Part shown: positions 27,259 to 36,035 of the stretch, in pieces
Layout: each line of letters starts with the position of its first letter
How positions within the stretch are numbered: the stretch's first letter is position 1
Origin: Bradyrhizobium sp. STM 3843
GTDB taxonomy: Bacteria; Pseudomonadota; Alphaproteobacteria; Rhizobiales; Xanthobacteraceae
Assembly (NCBI RefSeq): GCF_000239815.1
Contig: NZ_CAFK01000010.1
Coordinates: 42,952-106,951, forward strand
Direction: 5' to 3'
Length of the DNA stretch: 64,000 bases
Notes under the pieces: generated by a model
The model's input: the letters and a program-made list of their open reading frames with translations, nothing else
Database searches by the model: none
What the model was told of the DNA's origin: nothing
Translations under genes and position numbers: made by a program

Positions 27259-27917
27259 TTCATCCGCAGCAGGCGGCCGACCGCGGGTCCGGGACCGGCC
27301 TTGGCCTGCGCATCCACGCGGAAGACGACGCGGGAGGCTCCGAAGCTCGCGACATAGGTGCCGCCTGGAGTCAGCGGATGGCTGGTGCCGGCGAAATCGT
27401 AGAACCTGCCCTTGAACTGGCGGCCGTTGAGCTCGATTTGCTGGCGGTCACCAGGCTGATCGAGCCGTTCGACCACCAGCGTGCCGCGACCGCTGACCTC
27501 AAAGATCGGCGACGCGCCATAGATGATCGCCTGCGCAACCGGCGGGTTGTCGGGCCCGATGCCGCGGACGATGGTGGCGGCAACCTCGCTGGTCTCCCGT
27601 GCGGTCGCCTGGGCATGCGCGGCATCGCAATTGACGACGTCGTTCTTGAGCGTGGCGCCCTCGACCTTGCTTTCGCCGGGGCCCACGGTGACGCTGCCGG
27701 GTCCGTTGACGGTCTCGCGGCGGCAGGACTTCAGGTAGCTCATCACCAGCGTAGCGTCCGGTCCCAGCCTGATCGTCTGTCCGGGGACGACGTAGTCCAT
27801 CAGCTCCGCGCCGGTCACATCGCCCTGGATCTCCTCGACCAATGCAACCGGCGGCGCCGCGAATGCCGGCGCTGCCAAGGCGATCCATCCCGCGACGATG
27901 AGCGGTGGTGTCTTCAT
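27255..27917 (-). CDS. Secreted FecR-domain protein coupled to the CHASE2 cyclase
   Basis: The protein has 220 residues from ATG 27917, behind GGAG; the longer frame lacks support. A signal peptide (MKTPPLIVAGWIALAAPAFA) precedes a FecR-like beta domain: VVPGQTIRLGPDATLVMSYL and VNGPGSVTVGPGES. The last part (GRGTLVVERLDQPGDRQQIE) resembles a second beta domain. It overlaps the cyclase gene by 4 bases. FecR domains sense or transmit envelope signals, so it may regulate the CHASE2 sensor; this is inferred from the coupling. Confidence 0.8.
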   Translation of the reverse strand: MKTPPLIVAGWIALAAPAFAAPPVALVEEIQGDVTGAELMDYVVPGQTIRLGPDATLVMSYLKSCRRETVNGPGSVTVGPGESKVEGATLKNDVVNCDAAHAQATARETSEVAATIVRGIGPDNPPVAQAIIYGASPIFEVSGRGTLVVERLDQPGDRQQIELNGRQFKGRFYDFAGTSHPLTPGGTYVASFGASRVVFRVDAQAKAGPGPAVGRLLRMN

Positions 27918-28163
27918 GCGTGAACTCCATGAACGGCGGCGCAGCGTCCCCGATGCCCCCTTGATGTAGACGCAGCGGAGGGCCGATTGGTTCGAGCGCA
28001 TAGCACAGTTGGCGGGAACAGGCACTCGCCGCGATGTGAACCATTTCACTGATAACATGGTCTAGGTTGGCTGCGCGACTTCATGTTCGTGTCGCAAAAG
28101 ATGGTCAGTTCTGGCCGCAGGACAGCCTTGTGGCGGTCGAGCGGCCGGGTGGGAGGAGACGGA

Positions 28164-29726
28164 ATGAGAGTGCTGAGTTCGTTGCGTGTTGCGGCCGCCG
28201 GCTGTGTTCTGCAGGCCTGGGCAGGCGTCGTCCGCGCGGAGGAACCGCCGCCGCCTCAGCCGCAGCAGGCGACCACCCCGGCAGGACCCCGCGCGGGCTC
28301 AACCGGTGCCCGCGCTGCGAATACGCCAGCATCGCCGGCCGCCGCCGAGCAGCACAAACTGCCGCCGGATTCCACGACGAAGCAGACGGTCGAACTGCCC
28401 GGACGCACGCTCGCCTTTACCGCCACCGCGGGCTCGATCCGCCTGTTCGACGACAAGGGCGAGCCGCAGGCCGATATCGCCTACACCTCCTACCAGCTTG
28501 ACGGTACCGATCGCGGCAGCCGTCCGGTCACGTTCTTCTTCAACGGTGGGCCGGGCGCTGCCTCGGCCTGGTTGCAGCTCGGCAACAGCGGACCATGGCG
28601 GCTGCCGATCAATGCAGACAACGTCACCCCATCGAGCCCGCCGACGCTTCAGCCCAATGCCGATACGTGGCTCGATTTTACCGATCTCGTCTTTGTCGAT
28701 CCCGTCGGTACCGGCTACAGCCGTTTCGTGACCACGAGCGAAGACGCTCGCAAGAGGTTCTTCTCGGTGGATGGCGACGTCAGTTCGTTGGCGCTTGTGG
28801 TGCGGCGTTGGCTGGAGAAACATGATCGGCTGTCGTCGCCGAAGTTTGTCGTCGGCGAGAGCTATGGTGGCATCCGCGGACCGAAGCTCGTTCGCAATCT
28901 GCAGATGGAGCAGGGCGTCGGCGTCAACGGACTGATCCTGATTTCACCGGTGCTCGACTTCCGCGACTATAGCGGCTCGAGCCTCCTGCAATATGTCGCG
29001 AGCCTGCCGACATTTGCGGCGGTGGCGCGGCAGCAAAAAGGGCCGGTCACACGCGCTGATCTCGCCGATGTCGAGCACTACGCCAGCAGTGACTTCCTGC
29101 TTGATCTCGTGAAGGGCGCGGCGGATGTCGAGGCGACCAATCGGCTCGCCGACAAGGTTGCGAGCTTGACCGGGATCGATCAGTCGATCAGCCGCCGGCT
29201 TGCCGGTCGGTTCGACATCGCGGAATTCCGCCGCGAATTCGACCGCCGCGACGGCAGGATCACCGGGCGCTACGACGCTTCGGTGCTGGCACCCGATCCT
29301 TATCCGGATTCGAGCTTCTACCATTTCAGCGATCCCTCGGGCGACGGGTTGACCGCGCCGATGACGAGCGCGATCGTCGACCTCACCACTGGCAAGCTCA
29401 ACTGGCGGCCGGACGGCTCCTATGAACTGTTGAGCGGTTCGGTCAACAAGGCCTGGGATTTCGGCCGCGGCCTGAGACCTGCGGAATCGATCGGCGAGCT
29501 CCGGCAGATCCTGGCGCTGGACCCGAAATTGAAACTCCTGGTCGGTCACGGACTGTTCGATCTCGCGACGCCCTACTACGGATCGAAGATCAAGCTCGAT
29601 CAGCTGCCGGCCTTCGCGCAGCCGCCACGAACGAAGCTCGTGGTCTACCCGGGCGGCCACATGTTCTATTCGCGGGACGACTCGCGAAAAGCCTTCCGCA
29701 GCGAGGTCGAAGCGCTGATGAAGTAG
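28164..29726 (+). CDS. Exported serine carboxypeptidase, family S10
   Basis: The protein has 520 residues from ATG 28164, behind GGGAGGAGACGGA. The signal peptide ends near VVRAEE and a Pro/Ala-rich linker reaches about residue 70. The catalytic domain shows the S10 landmarks: FFFNGGPGAASAWLQLGNSG, FVDPVGTGYSRF, and VGESYGGIRGPK with nucleophile S233. The late Asp and His are probably in GLFDLATPYYG and YPGGHMFYSR. Bacterial S10 enzymes remove C-terminal residues from peptides in the periplasm. It is divergent from the FecR gene. Confidence 0.9.
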   Translation: MRVLSSLRVAAAGCVLQAWAGVVRAEEPPPPQPQQATTPAGPRAGSTGARAANTPASPAAAEQHKLPPDSTTKQTVELPGRTLAFTATAGSIRLFDDKGEPQADIAYTSYQLDGTDRGSRPVTFFFNGGPGAASAWLQLGNSGPWRLPINADNVTPSSPPTLQPNADTWLDFTDLVFVDPVGTGYSRFVTTSEDARKRFFSVDGDVSSLALVVRRWLEKHDRLSSPKFVVGESYGGIRGPKLVRNLQMEQGVGVNGLILISPVLDFRDYSGSSLLQYVASLPTFAAVARQQKGPVTRADLADVEHYASSDFLLDLVKGAADVEATNRLADKVASLTGIDQSISRRLAGRFDIAEFRREFDRRDGRITGRYDASVLAPDPYPDSSFYHFSDPSGDGLTAPMTSAIVDLTTGKLNWRPDGSYELLSGSVNKAWDFGRGLRPAESIGELRQILALDPKLKLLVGHGLFDLATPYYGSKIKLDQLPAFAQPPRTKLVVYPGGHMFYSRDDSRKAFRSEVEALMK

Positions 29727-29733
29727 GGCGGAC

Positions 29734-29764
29734 GGCCTCACGCGCCTTTTCGGCGCGTGCGGCC
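29734..29764. terminator. Hairpin at the junction of convergent genes
   Basis: ACGCGCC-TTTTC-GGCGCGT (29740-29758), with a GGCC/GGCC outer stem, starts 8 bases after the carboxypeptidase stop. It overlaps the last codons of the convergent serine hydrolase, so it could end only the carboxypeptidase transcript cleanly. Confidence 0.4.
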
Positions 29765-31132
29765 CTTCGGATAGTTGCGCTCCATCTCGGCGCTGACGAC
29801 CCGCTCGGGGCGGACGCGCGTACCCCCGAGCCAGATCTCGCTGACAGCGCCGGACTTCTCACGCACGCGCCGCACCGCCTCGCCGTGGCTCGCAAAACCG
29901 GCAGCCTCGCTGATCCGGCCGCTGTCTCGGCCTGTCACCTCGATTTGTGCCGCATCCATGAAGGGATTGATGAGGTAGGGACTGGCGATCATCACCCGTT
30001 CGTTGAACGGGAGCAGATCGATCGCGCCCCAAAGCGTCCACCAGCGTCCGGTCCAGTCGCGGGTGCGGCGCGACGGTGCGCCATGGGTCGCGAATGCCTG
30101 CAGGATGAACTTGACCCCATTGACCCAGCCCGGCGCCCAGCCATCGACACTGTTGGTCAGCACGGTGATGGCGAGTTCGCGCGCCGGAATAACTGATGTG
30201 CGTGAGATATAGCCCTGGAAGCCGCCGCCATGGCCGAACCAGTCGAAGCCTGCTGTTGTGCCGCTCGCCAATGCCAGGCCGTAATAGGCTTCCTCGACCT
30301 CCTGCGGAACACGCCAGTGCCGGCGAGTCATTTCGCGCCGGCTCGCGGCCGACAGCACGCTGTTTTTTGCGTGAGGGGCGAGCTGGGCGAAGAAGCGCGC
30401 AGTATCGGCCGCGGTCGCGACGATGCCTGCGGCCGGCATGATCGCGTGGGTGGGATTGTCGCCGGGGATGACGACGCGGCGGCCGAGTGGCGCGAGTCGC
30501 GAATGACCGCGCGCAAATGGCGCGGCCTTGGCCAAGAGCGTGATATCCGGCACGGTCTCGCGCAGCCCTGCGGGCTCCATGATCTCGCGCCTGATCCAGG
30601 CGGAATAGGGCTCGCCCACGATGCTTTCGATCACCAGGCCGAGCAGCCCATAGCCATGGTTGGAATATTTGAACCGCGTATTCGGATCGATCGCGGGAGG
30701 TAGCGCAAGCTCGGCGAGCAACTCCTCGGGTGCGAGATAGGAGCGGCTGTCGGTGAACTGGCCGGAGTTGCCGCCGTCGCGGATCAGGCCGGCCGTGTGC
30801 GACAGCATTTGCGCGATCGTGCAAGCAGCGACGTCCGGGTGCAGCTTGCTGACATATTGTCCGACGGGATCATCGAGCCTCAAGCGCTTGCGCTCGCGCA
30901 ATCGCATGATCCCGGCCGCCGTGAATGCCTTGGTATGCGAGGCGACCCGAAAGCGGTGCCGAGGCGTCAGCTTCTCGCCGGTGTCGAGATTGGCATGGCC
31001 GAAGGCATGCTCCGCAATGATATCCCCGCGATGGGCGATGGCGATGATGCAGCCGGGCTGCTGCGAGACCTGGACCTGAAATTCCAGCCAGTCACGGACG
31101 TAATCAAGCGCAGCACGAAGCCATGCGTCCAC
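29738..31132 (-). CDS. Serine hydrolase, beta-lactamase/PBP4-type
   Basis: The protein has 464 residues from GTG 31132, behind GGAGGA. All three motifs of the beta-lactamase-like family are present: S65-H-T-K68, Y-S-N in FKYSNHGYGLLG, and HGG in WFGHGGGFQGYISR. There is no signal peptide. Such enzymes are peptidases or esterases more often than true lactamases. The C-terminal 130 residues form an extra domain often seen in this subgroup (DWTGRWWTLWGAIDLLPF). It is convergent with the S10 carboxypeptidase; a linked peptide-processing role is possible. Confidence 0.85.
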   Translation of the reverse strand: MDAWLRAALDYVRDWLEFQVQVSQQPGCIIAIAHRGDIIAEHAFGHANLDTGEKLTPRHRFRVASHTKAFTAAGIMRLRERKRLRLDDPVGQYVSKLHPDVAACTIAQMLSHTAGLIRDGGNSGQFTDSRSYLAPEELLAELALPPAIDPNTRFKYSNHGYGLLGLVIESIVGEPYSAWIRREIMEPAGLRETVPDITLLAKAAPFARGHSRLAPLGRRVVIPGDNPTHAIMPAAGIVATAADTARFFAQLAPHAKNSVLSAASRREMTRRHWRVPQEVEEAYYGLALASGTTAGFDWFGHGGGFQGYISRTSVIPARELAITVLTNSVDGWAPGWVNGVKFILQAFATHGAPSRRTRDWTGRWWTLWGAIDLLPFNERVMIASPYLINPFMDAAQIEVTGRDSGRISEAAGFASHGEAVRRVREKSGAVSEIWLGGTRVRPERVVSAEMERNYPKGRTRRKGA

Positions 31133-31207
31133 CCCGCAATCCTCCCCCGAAGCCCACCATCAAAACGGCTTTTGACAATTGTCCGGGTATCATGATGCGC
31201 CAAAGCA

Positions 31208-31237
31208 AATGGCGCAACCCCTGGAGGTTGCGCCATT
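31208..31237 (-). terminator. Strong rho-independent terminator
   Basis: AATGGCGCAACC pairs perfectly with GGTTGCGCCATT around a 6-base loop. In the minus direction it is followed by TGCTTTG. It lies 33 bases after the stop of the TPR gene, which it should terminate, insulating the serine hydrolase gene. Confidence 0.8.
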
Positions 31238-31269
31238 CTGTTTCAAGACGATGATCGAGCGATTGCCGA

Positions 31270-31821
31270 TCAGTAGACGAGGCCGGTGCCCGGCTGCTTC
31301 TCGAGGGCTGCAGCGAGCGAGCGATATTCGGCGCTGTTGGTGCCGGCGAGCTGTGCCACCTTGTCGAGGTGATACTGGGCCTGTTCGCGGTTGCCCTGTT
31401 CGAGCTGCCACAGGCCGAAATACTGCCAGGTGCGGACGTGGTTCGGATCGTCCGCCAGCGCCTGCTCGTAATACTGCTTGGAGGCTTCGTAGTTGCCGAG
31501 CTTGCGGTAGGAGTAGCCGATCAGGTTGGCGACGTCGGCGACGTCTTCCCGATGCAGCGCCTTGAGCTGATCGATCGCGGTGGCATAGTCGCCGCGGTCG
31601 TAGATCGTGGTGTAGGCAGTCCGATAGGCGGCAAGGAATTTCGGATCCTCGATGCTCGAGCTCTTGTCGCCTTTCTTCTTGCTCTTGGTCGAATCAGAAG
31701 CCGGCGGCGACGACGGCGTGTCGCTGCCCGCGGCAAAAGCTTTCGATGCAAGCATCGGCCCGGAGGCCACTGCCATCGAAAACAGCGCCAGCGTGGCAAT
31801 CCTGATCGCAGACTTGTTCAT
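31270..31821 (-). CDS. Exported TPR-repeat protein
   Basis: The protein has 183 residues. The signal peptide (IRIATLALFSMAVASGPMLA, then SKAFAA) is followed by a Ser/Lys-rich linker and about three tetratricopeptide repeats from residue 60: YTTIYDRGDYATAIDQLKAL, IGYSYRKLGNYEASKQYYEQ and GLWQLEQGNREQAQYHLDKV. TPRs mediate protein contacts, here in the periplasm. A perfect hairpin terminator follows. No neighbour points to a complex. Confidence 0.85.
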   Translation of the reverse strand: MNKSAIRIATLALFSMAVASGPMLASKAFAAGSDTPSSPPASDSTKSKKKGDKSSSIEDPKFLAAYRTAYTTIYDRGDYATAIDQLKALHREDVADVANLIGYSYRKLGNYEASKQYYEQALADDPNHVRTWQYFGLWQLEQGNREQAQYHLDKVAQLAGTNSAEYRSLAAALEKQPGTGLVY

Positions 31822-32112
31822 TCATATCTCCCGAGTTCGATTGGCGATCCAACGGTAACAACTGCGACTTGAACCTTCGCAGTGCGAAAATATTCCCGGC
31901 CATTTGCGCGGATTTTGCGCCGCGATCTGTGCAATATACCGGCGGGAAGGTGACAGGACGGTCATTTAGGTAACAAGTCAGTCATCGAGATGAACGCTAA
32001 GCTGGAACTCGCTTCAGGATGGGTTCAGCGCCCGCCCCCTAAGCTCCTTCACATGATCGACGAGGCCGGCCGATCGGCCGGTCCCTCCAGATCCCATCCG
32101 AAGGAGATGACC

Positions 32113-32535
32113 ATGCTGAAGAAGATGTCAGTTGCCCTGCTCGCCGCGTCGATTCTGGCTGCACCCGCGCTCGCTGCCGGCGGTAAAGTGAAGCCGGACA
32201 TGTCCGCCGGTCAGACCCAGAGCACGCCGAACACCCAGCTCACGACCGGGATGGCCAAGACCAAGAGCTCCGAGGCCAAGACTTCCGAGGCTAAGACTTC
32301 CGAGGCTAAGCCGACGGTTGCCAAGTCGCATCTCCGCTCGGCCAAGATCACTCGCCATCACCGCGCCCATCGGCACTATGCTCATCGGTATCACAAGAAG
32401 GTGAAGGCGATGCACGCTTCGGTGAAGTCGCATGCCGCTCCGAAGGCGAAGATCGGCTTCAACAAGAGCACTCACAAGAAGCCAGTGCAGAAGGTCAGCT
32501 TCAAGCGGACCACGCCCGCTCTGCGCCGCGGCTGA
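32113..32535 (+). CDS. Small secreted basic protein with SEAKT repeats
   Basis: The protein has 140 residues from ATG 32113, 6 bases after GGAG; ATG 32107 is too close to it. The signal peptide is MLKKMSVALLAASILAAPAL, ending ALAAG. The mature protein has three SEAK-[TP] units near residues 53-67, then a His/Lys/Arg-rich part (ITRHHRAHRHYAHRYHKK) and a basic tail. Without enzyme motifs it could bind metal, nucleic acid or cell-wall polymer. Function unknown. Confidence 0.7.
   Translation: MLKKMSVALLAASILAAPALAAGGKVKPDMSAGQTQSTPNTQLTTGMAKTKSSEAKTSEAKTSEAKPTVAKSHLRSAKITRHHRAHRHYAHRYHKKVKAMHASVKSHAAPKAKIGFNKSTHKKPVQKVSFKRTTPALRRG
32269..32313 (+). repeat. Three tandem 15-base units in the small basic protein gene
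   Basis: TCCGAGGCCAAGACT, TCCGAGGCTAAGACT and TCCGAGGCTAAGCCG lie head to tail and encode SEAKT, SEAKT and SEAKP. This is the same unit length as in thrS. Confidence 0.85.
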
Positions 32536-32702
32536 AACTCAGCCGCGAAATGCCGGCCCGCCTGCCGCCTTGTCTGCGCCGAACATGCAGACAACCGGAC
32601 GGAGGCGGGCCTGCCGCCCGGCTGACCGCGCGGGCACACTTGCTCGGCGCTCCAAATTGTCTAGAAGGCGATGCTTGGTGGGACTTCGGAAAGAGCAGGG
32701 CC

Positions 32703-33155
32703 GTGGGGAACTCGGAGGGGGGCTCGAAAGGGTGCTTGGCGATACTGCTCTCGCTTGCGCTGGCGGGCTGCTCCACTGCCACTGGGAACCTCCTCAGCAC
32801 TGAGGATAATCGCCCCATCTCTTTCACCGCTGATCGTGGGGTTGCCGCTCAGCCGTTCCCGAACAACTATCGTACGGAAATCCTGGCGTTCATGCGGACC
32901 TACCTCAACAACCCGGTCGGTCTGCACGATACGGCGATGGCGGAGCCGGTGCAGCGGACGGTGGGCGGTCGGCTGCGCTATGTCAGCTGCATCAGGTATG
33001 CCGCCCGGGACACCGACGGCTCCTATCGCCCGGCGCGCGAGCGCGCCATCGTTTATGTCGACGGACGCCTCGACCGCGTCGTCGACGATGCGGGCGAGCT
33101 CTGTGCCGGGGCTGCCTACGGACCCTTTCCCGAGCTGGCAACCTTGACGCGCTAG
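32703..33155 (+). CDS. Small lipoprotein of unknown function
   Basis: The protein has about 150 residues if it starts at GTG 32703; the frame is open from 32550, so the start is uncertain. A lipoprotein signal (CLAILLSLALAGCS) has a canonical LAGC lipobox. The mature part YRTEILAFMRTYLNNPVGLH, then RYVSCIRYAARD and DDAGELCAGAAYGPFPEL, is compact with two further cysteines that may pair. It should be anchored to an envelope membrane. No family name is recognised. Confidence 0.7.
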   Translation: MGNSEGGSKGCLAILLSLALAGCSTATGNLLSTEDNRPISFTADRGVAAQPFPNNYRTEILAFMRTYLNNPVGLHDTAMAEPVQRTVGGRLRYVSCIRYAARDTDGSYRPARERAIVYVDGRLDRVVDDAGELCAGAAYGPFPELATLTR

Positions 33156-33491
33156 TTCCGGGGCCGAGATCCGCTTTCCTCCTTGGGGAGGTTCGCCTGC
33201 GGATGTCGGCGGCCCGACCCGGATTTGCAGCTTCATGCCTTGCGGGCGCCCATTTGCCATCACAATTAGGGGAAGGGATGAACAAGTCCTGCCCTCGCCG
33301 GACCAAATCTAAGGCAGGGTCTAAGGCAAGGCGCGCGCTTCACGAAAAATTCGGGAAGCCTATGGAACAAAAGGCCTTTGTTGCCCCCTGGTGACAGACG
33401 CCGCCCAATCACAGCTGCGTCAGCGCCATCGGGCAACCCAAATGCGGCCACGATGTTCGATAGATGTCGCAACTGAATAACGGGGACTTCG
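33156..33491. other. Intergenic region with one doubtful small frame
   Basis: A 38-codon frame at 33278-33394 (+) starts behind GGAAGGG and encodes a basic peptide (MNKSCPRRTKSKAGSKARRA onward), but nothing else supports it. The rest probably holds the promoter of the outer-membrane barrel gene; no clear -35/-10 pair was found. Confidence 0.3.
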
Positions 33492-34205
33492 ATGAACCGA
33501 GTTTTGTTGAGCGCCGTCGCATTTACGGCTTTGGCAGCCCCGGCATTCGCCGCCGATATGCCCGCGCGCACCTATACTAAGGCGCCGGTCTATACCCCGC
33601 CGCAGGCGATCTATAACTGGACGGGTTTCTATATCGGTGGCCACGTCGGCGGCGCGTTTGCCGGCGGGAACAGCCTTGAAGGCAATAACGGGCGTTTCCT
33701 TGGCGGTGTCCAGGGCGGCTTCGACTATCAGTTCGCGCCGAGCTGGGTCGCCGGCATCGAGGCCCAGTATAGCTGGATGGATCGCAACACCACCACTTTC
33801 GGCTTCCCTGGCGCGACCGTGATTTCATCGACGGGCGCCAACCAGCTTGGCTCCGTGACCGGCCGGATCGGCTACACCTGGGGACCGGCGCTGCTCTACG
33901 CCAAGGGCGGTTACGCTTGGCGCGACGGCAATGGTGTCGGCGTCTCCGTTGCGGGCACGCCCGCGGCCTTCACGACCAACGGCAACCACAAGGATGGCTA
34001 CACCGTGGGGGCCGGCCTCGAATACATGTTCGCGCCGAACTGGTCGGCCAAGGCCGAGTATCAGTATTACAATTTCGGCAACACGACCTTCACCGCCGGC
34101 CCGGCGCCGATCGTTGGCAGCCGCTTCAACAGCGACGAGCATACGGTCAAGGTCGGGGTGAACTACCGCTTCGGCTGGGGCGGACCGGTCGCCAGCAAAT
34201 ACTGA
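33492..34205 (+). CDS. Outer-membrane beta-barrel protein (Omp25/Omp31-type)
   Basis: The protein has 237 residues. The signal peptide ends AAPAFAA and is followed by the short rhizobial linker (DMPARTYTKAPVYTPP). NWTGFYIGGHVGGAFAGGN begins the barrel, as in Omp25/31 porin-family proteins. Alternating aromatic/polar strands follow, such as NQLGSVTGRIGYTWGPALLY and YTVGAGLEYMFAPNWSAKAE. The last strand is HTVKVGVNYRFGWGGP. It should form an eight-stranded outer-membrane barrel. It stands alone with its own terminator. Confidence 0.9.
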   Translation: MNRVLLSAVAFTALAAPAFAADMPARTYTKAPVYTPPQAIYNWTGFYIGGHVGGAFAGGNSLEGNNGRFLGGVQGGFDYQFAPSWVAGIEAQYSWMDRNTTTFGFPGATVISSTGANQLGSVTGRIGYTWGPALLYAKGGYAWRDGNGVGVSVAGTPAAFTTNGNHKDGYTVGAGLEYMFAPNWSAKAEYQYYNFGNTTFTAGPAPIVGSRFNSDEHTVKVGVNYRFGWGGPVASKY

Positions 34206-34272
34206 CGCGCAAGATCGCGATGATCGACCGCTGAGCCATCGGATCGGCGCGGCATCAAAGCTCAAACAATGC

Positions 34273-34299
34273 ACACGCCCGCCTCAATTGCGGGCGTGT
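34273..34299 (+). terminator. Rho-independent terminator after the barrel gene
   Basis: ACACGCCCGC pairs perfectly with GCGGGCGTGT around CTCAATT. It lies 68 bases after the stop and is followed by T-containing sequence. Confidence 0.7.
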
Positions 34300-34430
34300 T
34301 GCTGCTTGTGATTTGCTCAGTCTGCTGCCGCGATCGCGGACTCACCGCATCAAAAATATTTTCAAAGCTTCGTGAAACTTTCGCCCACGATTGCTATTAT
34401 GCGTTCGCCGGTCTGGTTGGATGATCCCCC

Positions 34431-34670
34431 ATGCGTATCTTGGTGTCGGTGCTGTTGTTATCTGCGGCGGCGTTGCCGTGCTCTGCTCAAACCATCCTCA
34501 AGTCCGAGCCGTTGATGCTGGCGCCCTACGAGGTGGCCCTCGTTCAGACCACGTCGTGCCCGTCGGGCAAGGTGCTGAAGGTGACGGGCGCAATCCGGGG
34601 CTTGAGCCGCAAGCGTGCCTGTGTGGCGCTTCCCGCCGAGCAGGCGTCGCTTGCAATCGCGACGCCATAA
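34431..34670 (+). CDS. Small secreted protein (DUF6719-like)
   Basis: The protein has 79 residues with a signal peptide (MRILVSVLLLSAAALPCSAQ). The mature 59 residues hold two cysteines, in TTSCPSGKVLKVTGAIRG and KRACVALP, that may form a disulfide. SCP-G followed by a VTG strand recalls small rhizobial proteins of the DUF6719 type; I hold this loosely. Function is unknown. Confidence 0.6.
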   Translation: MRILVSVLLLSAAALPCSAQTILKSEPLMLAPYEVALVQTTSCPSGKVLKVTGAIRGLSRKRACVALPAEQASLAIATP

Positions 34671-34759
34671 CGCGCGGCCTCGGTCGACCCACTGATCGCG
34701 GGCAGTCTCACTGCCCGCGAGCGCAAAAGTCGTCTCTGCGCTGTTAGCGGACTCAGTGC

Positions 34760-35014
34760 TCAGGAAGAGAACAGGATGCCGAGCTGCAACTGCCGCTCGG
34801 CATCGGCACGGTTCTGCCAGGGATCTTCTTCCGGCTCCACCGCACAGGGCTTGATCTCGTAGTCGTTGTCGAGACGCAGATGCACGTCGGAGCGGCGCGC
34901 GCTCGTCGTAACATCAACCACGAGCCCGCTTTGGTGCGCCAGCCTCCAGACGTCGGCCTCCGTCGGATAGGCCTTGCTCAATTTGGCATCGTTGCAAAAC
35001 AGGGCGTAGGGCAT
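34760..35014 (-). CDS. Small conserved-looking cytoplasmic protein
   Basis: The protein has 84 residues: MPYALFCNDAKLSKAYPTEA, DVWRLAHQSGLVVDV and a Pro/Glu-rich end. There is no signal peptide. The even composition and third-position GC bias suggest a real gene. No family is recognised. Confidence 0.6.
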   Translation of the reverse strand: MPYALFCNDAKLSKAYPTEADVWRLAHQSGLVVDVTTSARRSDVHLRLDNDYEIKPCAVEPEEDPWQNRADAERQLQLGILFSS

Positions 35015-35181
35015 TCCGAACGGCTCCAGTCGACTCGATGATGAACCGAGGATGAACAGGGCTTGCGCCGAGACGCAGGCGGCCCTTTGGCAGGAAAGCG
35101 GCGTTTTCCGTCCGCGAGTCGTAAACGAGTCCTCAACTTTGGAAAAAAGAATCCGTGGGACTCCGGGGCTAGAATCGCCGG

Positions 35182-35301
35182 ATGGTTAACCCCATGAGGA
35201 CCGATCGCCACATCTTTTGCGGGTGTATCCAGCTCGTGCTCGGCTTCGGGCTGCTGCTGGCTTTCATCGCCAATGTGGTGCTGCTGTGCGCGTGGCTCTA
35301 G
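35182..35301 (+). CDS. Possible 39-residue single-span membrane protein
   Basis: ATG 35182 to TAG 35299 encodes MVNPMRTDRHIFCGC, then a hydrophobic helix (IQLVLGFGLLLAFIANVVLL) and a short CAWL tail. ATG 35194 is an alternative start. The ribosome-binding site is weak. The uninterrupted helix with basic flank looks like a small membrane protein, but only comparison with relatives could confirm it. Confidence 0.4.
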   Translation: MVNPMRTDRHIFCGCIQLVLGFGLLLAFIANVVLLCAWL

Positions 35302-35310
35302 GTTTTGATT

Positions 35311-35386
35311 GAGCATGATCTCCGCGCAAACGCGTTCCGCGTCTGTCGCGAGGGAAAACCGCCCCGCACTTTTCCGGATCATGCTT
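35311..35386. repeat. Palindromic repeat with GAGCATGATC / GATCATGCTT ends
   Basis: The outer arms GAGCATGATC (35311-35320) and GATCATGCTT (35377-35386) are inverted. An inner part reads GGGAAAACC...CACTTTTCCGG. It resembles a common intergenic palindrome of Bradyrhizobium and relatives. Related copies are at 11020-11069 and 50689-50711. Confidence 0.6.
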
Positions 35387-35450
35387 TAGGCGCTGATGCC
35401 TTCGTTCATGCGCCGGTCCGGGATGGGAGAATGTCGGCGCAGCGCGCGGC

Positions 35451-36035
35451 CTATTTGTCGTCGCGCGAGGTCCGCTCCATCGAGGCGCGCAGCCGCGCCA
35501 AGGTCGAGCTGAAATATTCCTGCCGCTCGCGGTTGAATCGCTCCTGATGGGCGCGAAACTTCGCGACGCGGGTGCGGATCTCGTCCTGCATGTCCCGCTG
35601 CATTCCAAGCTGCGCGGCGAGAGTCGGCGAGACGGCGCTCTTGAACGGCTCTGCCCGAAATGAATTGGCAGGAGACGCCTCGTCCTCGGCCCGGCCAAGC
35701 TGCTCCTCTGCCTCCGGGCTTGCCGCCGCCTGCACCGGTGATCCAGAGGCCGTCTCGCTGGTCCCATTTGCGGCCGGCTCGAGGGAAAGAACTGCGAGCG
35801 CGATGTCGCGCTCGAGTTCGTCGGATGCAGTTGCGGCAAGGGCAGGGTGGCTATCCTTCGCGCCGGCCGGTGCGGCGTTGGAAATTGCGGAGGGGCGCGT
35901 GCCCTGCGCTCCGGGCAGCGTGGCGGCGGCCGGAGCGGGAGCCAGCTTGGAAAAATCAGCGGGCTTGCCCGTGACCTGCTCGACGAAGGCCAGCGTCTGC
36001 GCAATCAAGGCGTCACGTTCTTCTTTCCAGCCCAT
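35451..36035 (-). CDS. Hypothetical protein with disordered middle and coiled C-terminus
   Basis: The protein has 194 residues. A short N-terminal helix (MGWKEERDALIAQTLAFVEQ) is followed by about 90 Ala/Pro/Ser/Glu-rich residues that look disordered. The C-terminal helix (MQRDMQDEIRTRVAKFRAHQ, RFNRERQEYFSSTLARLRAS) is strongly charged, like a coiled coil. There is no signal peptide or enzyme motif. No family recognised; it may be an adaptor. Confidence 0.6.
   Translation of the reverse strand: MGWKEERDALIAQTLAFVEQVTGKPADFSKLAPAPAAATLPGAQGTRPSAISNAAPAGAKDSHPALAATASDELERDIALAVLSLEPAANGTSETASGSPVQAAASPEAEEQLGRAEDEASPANSFRAEPFKSAVSPTLAAQLGMQRDMQDEIRTRVAKFRAHQERFNRERQEYFSSTLARLRASMERTSRDDK

Noticed and set aside
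32269..32313. CRISPR-like short repeats
   Set aside because: Units are contiguous, coding and without spacers.
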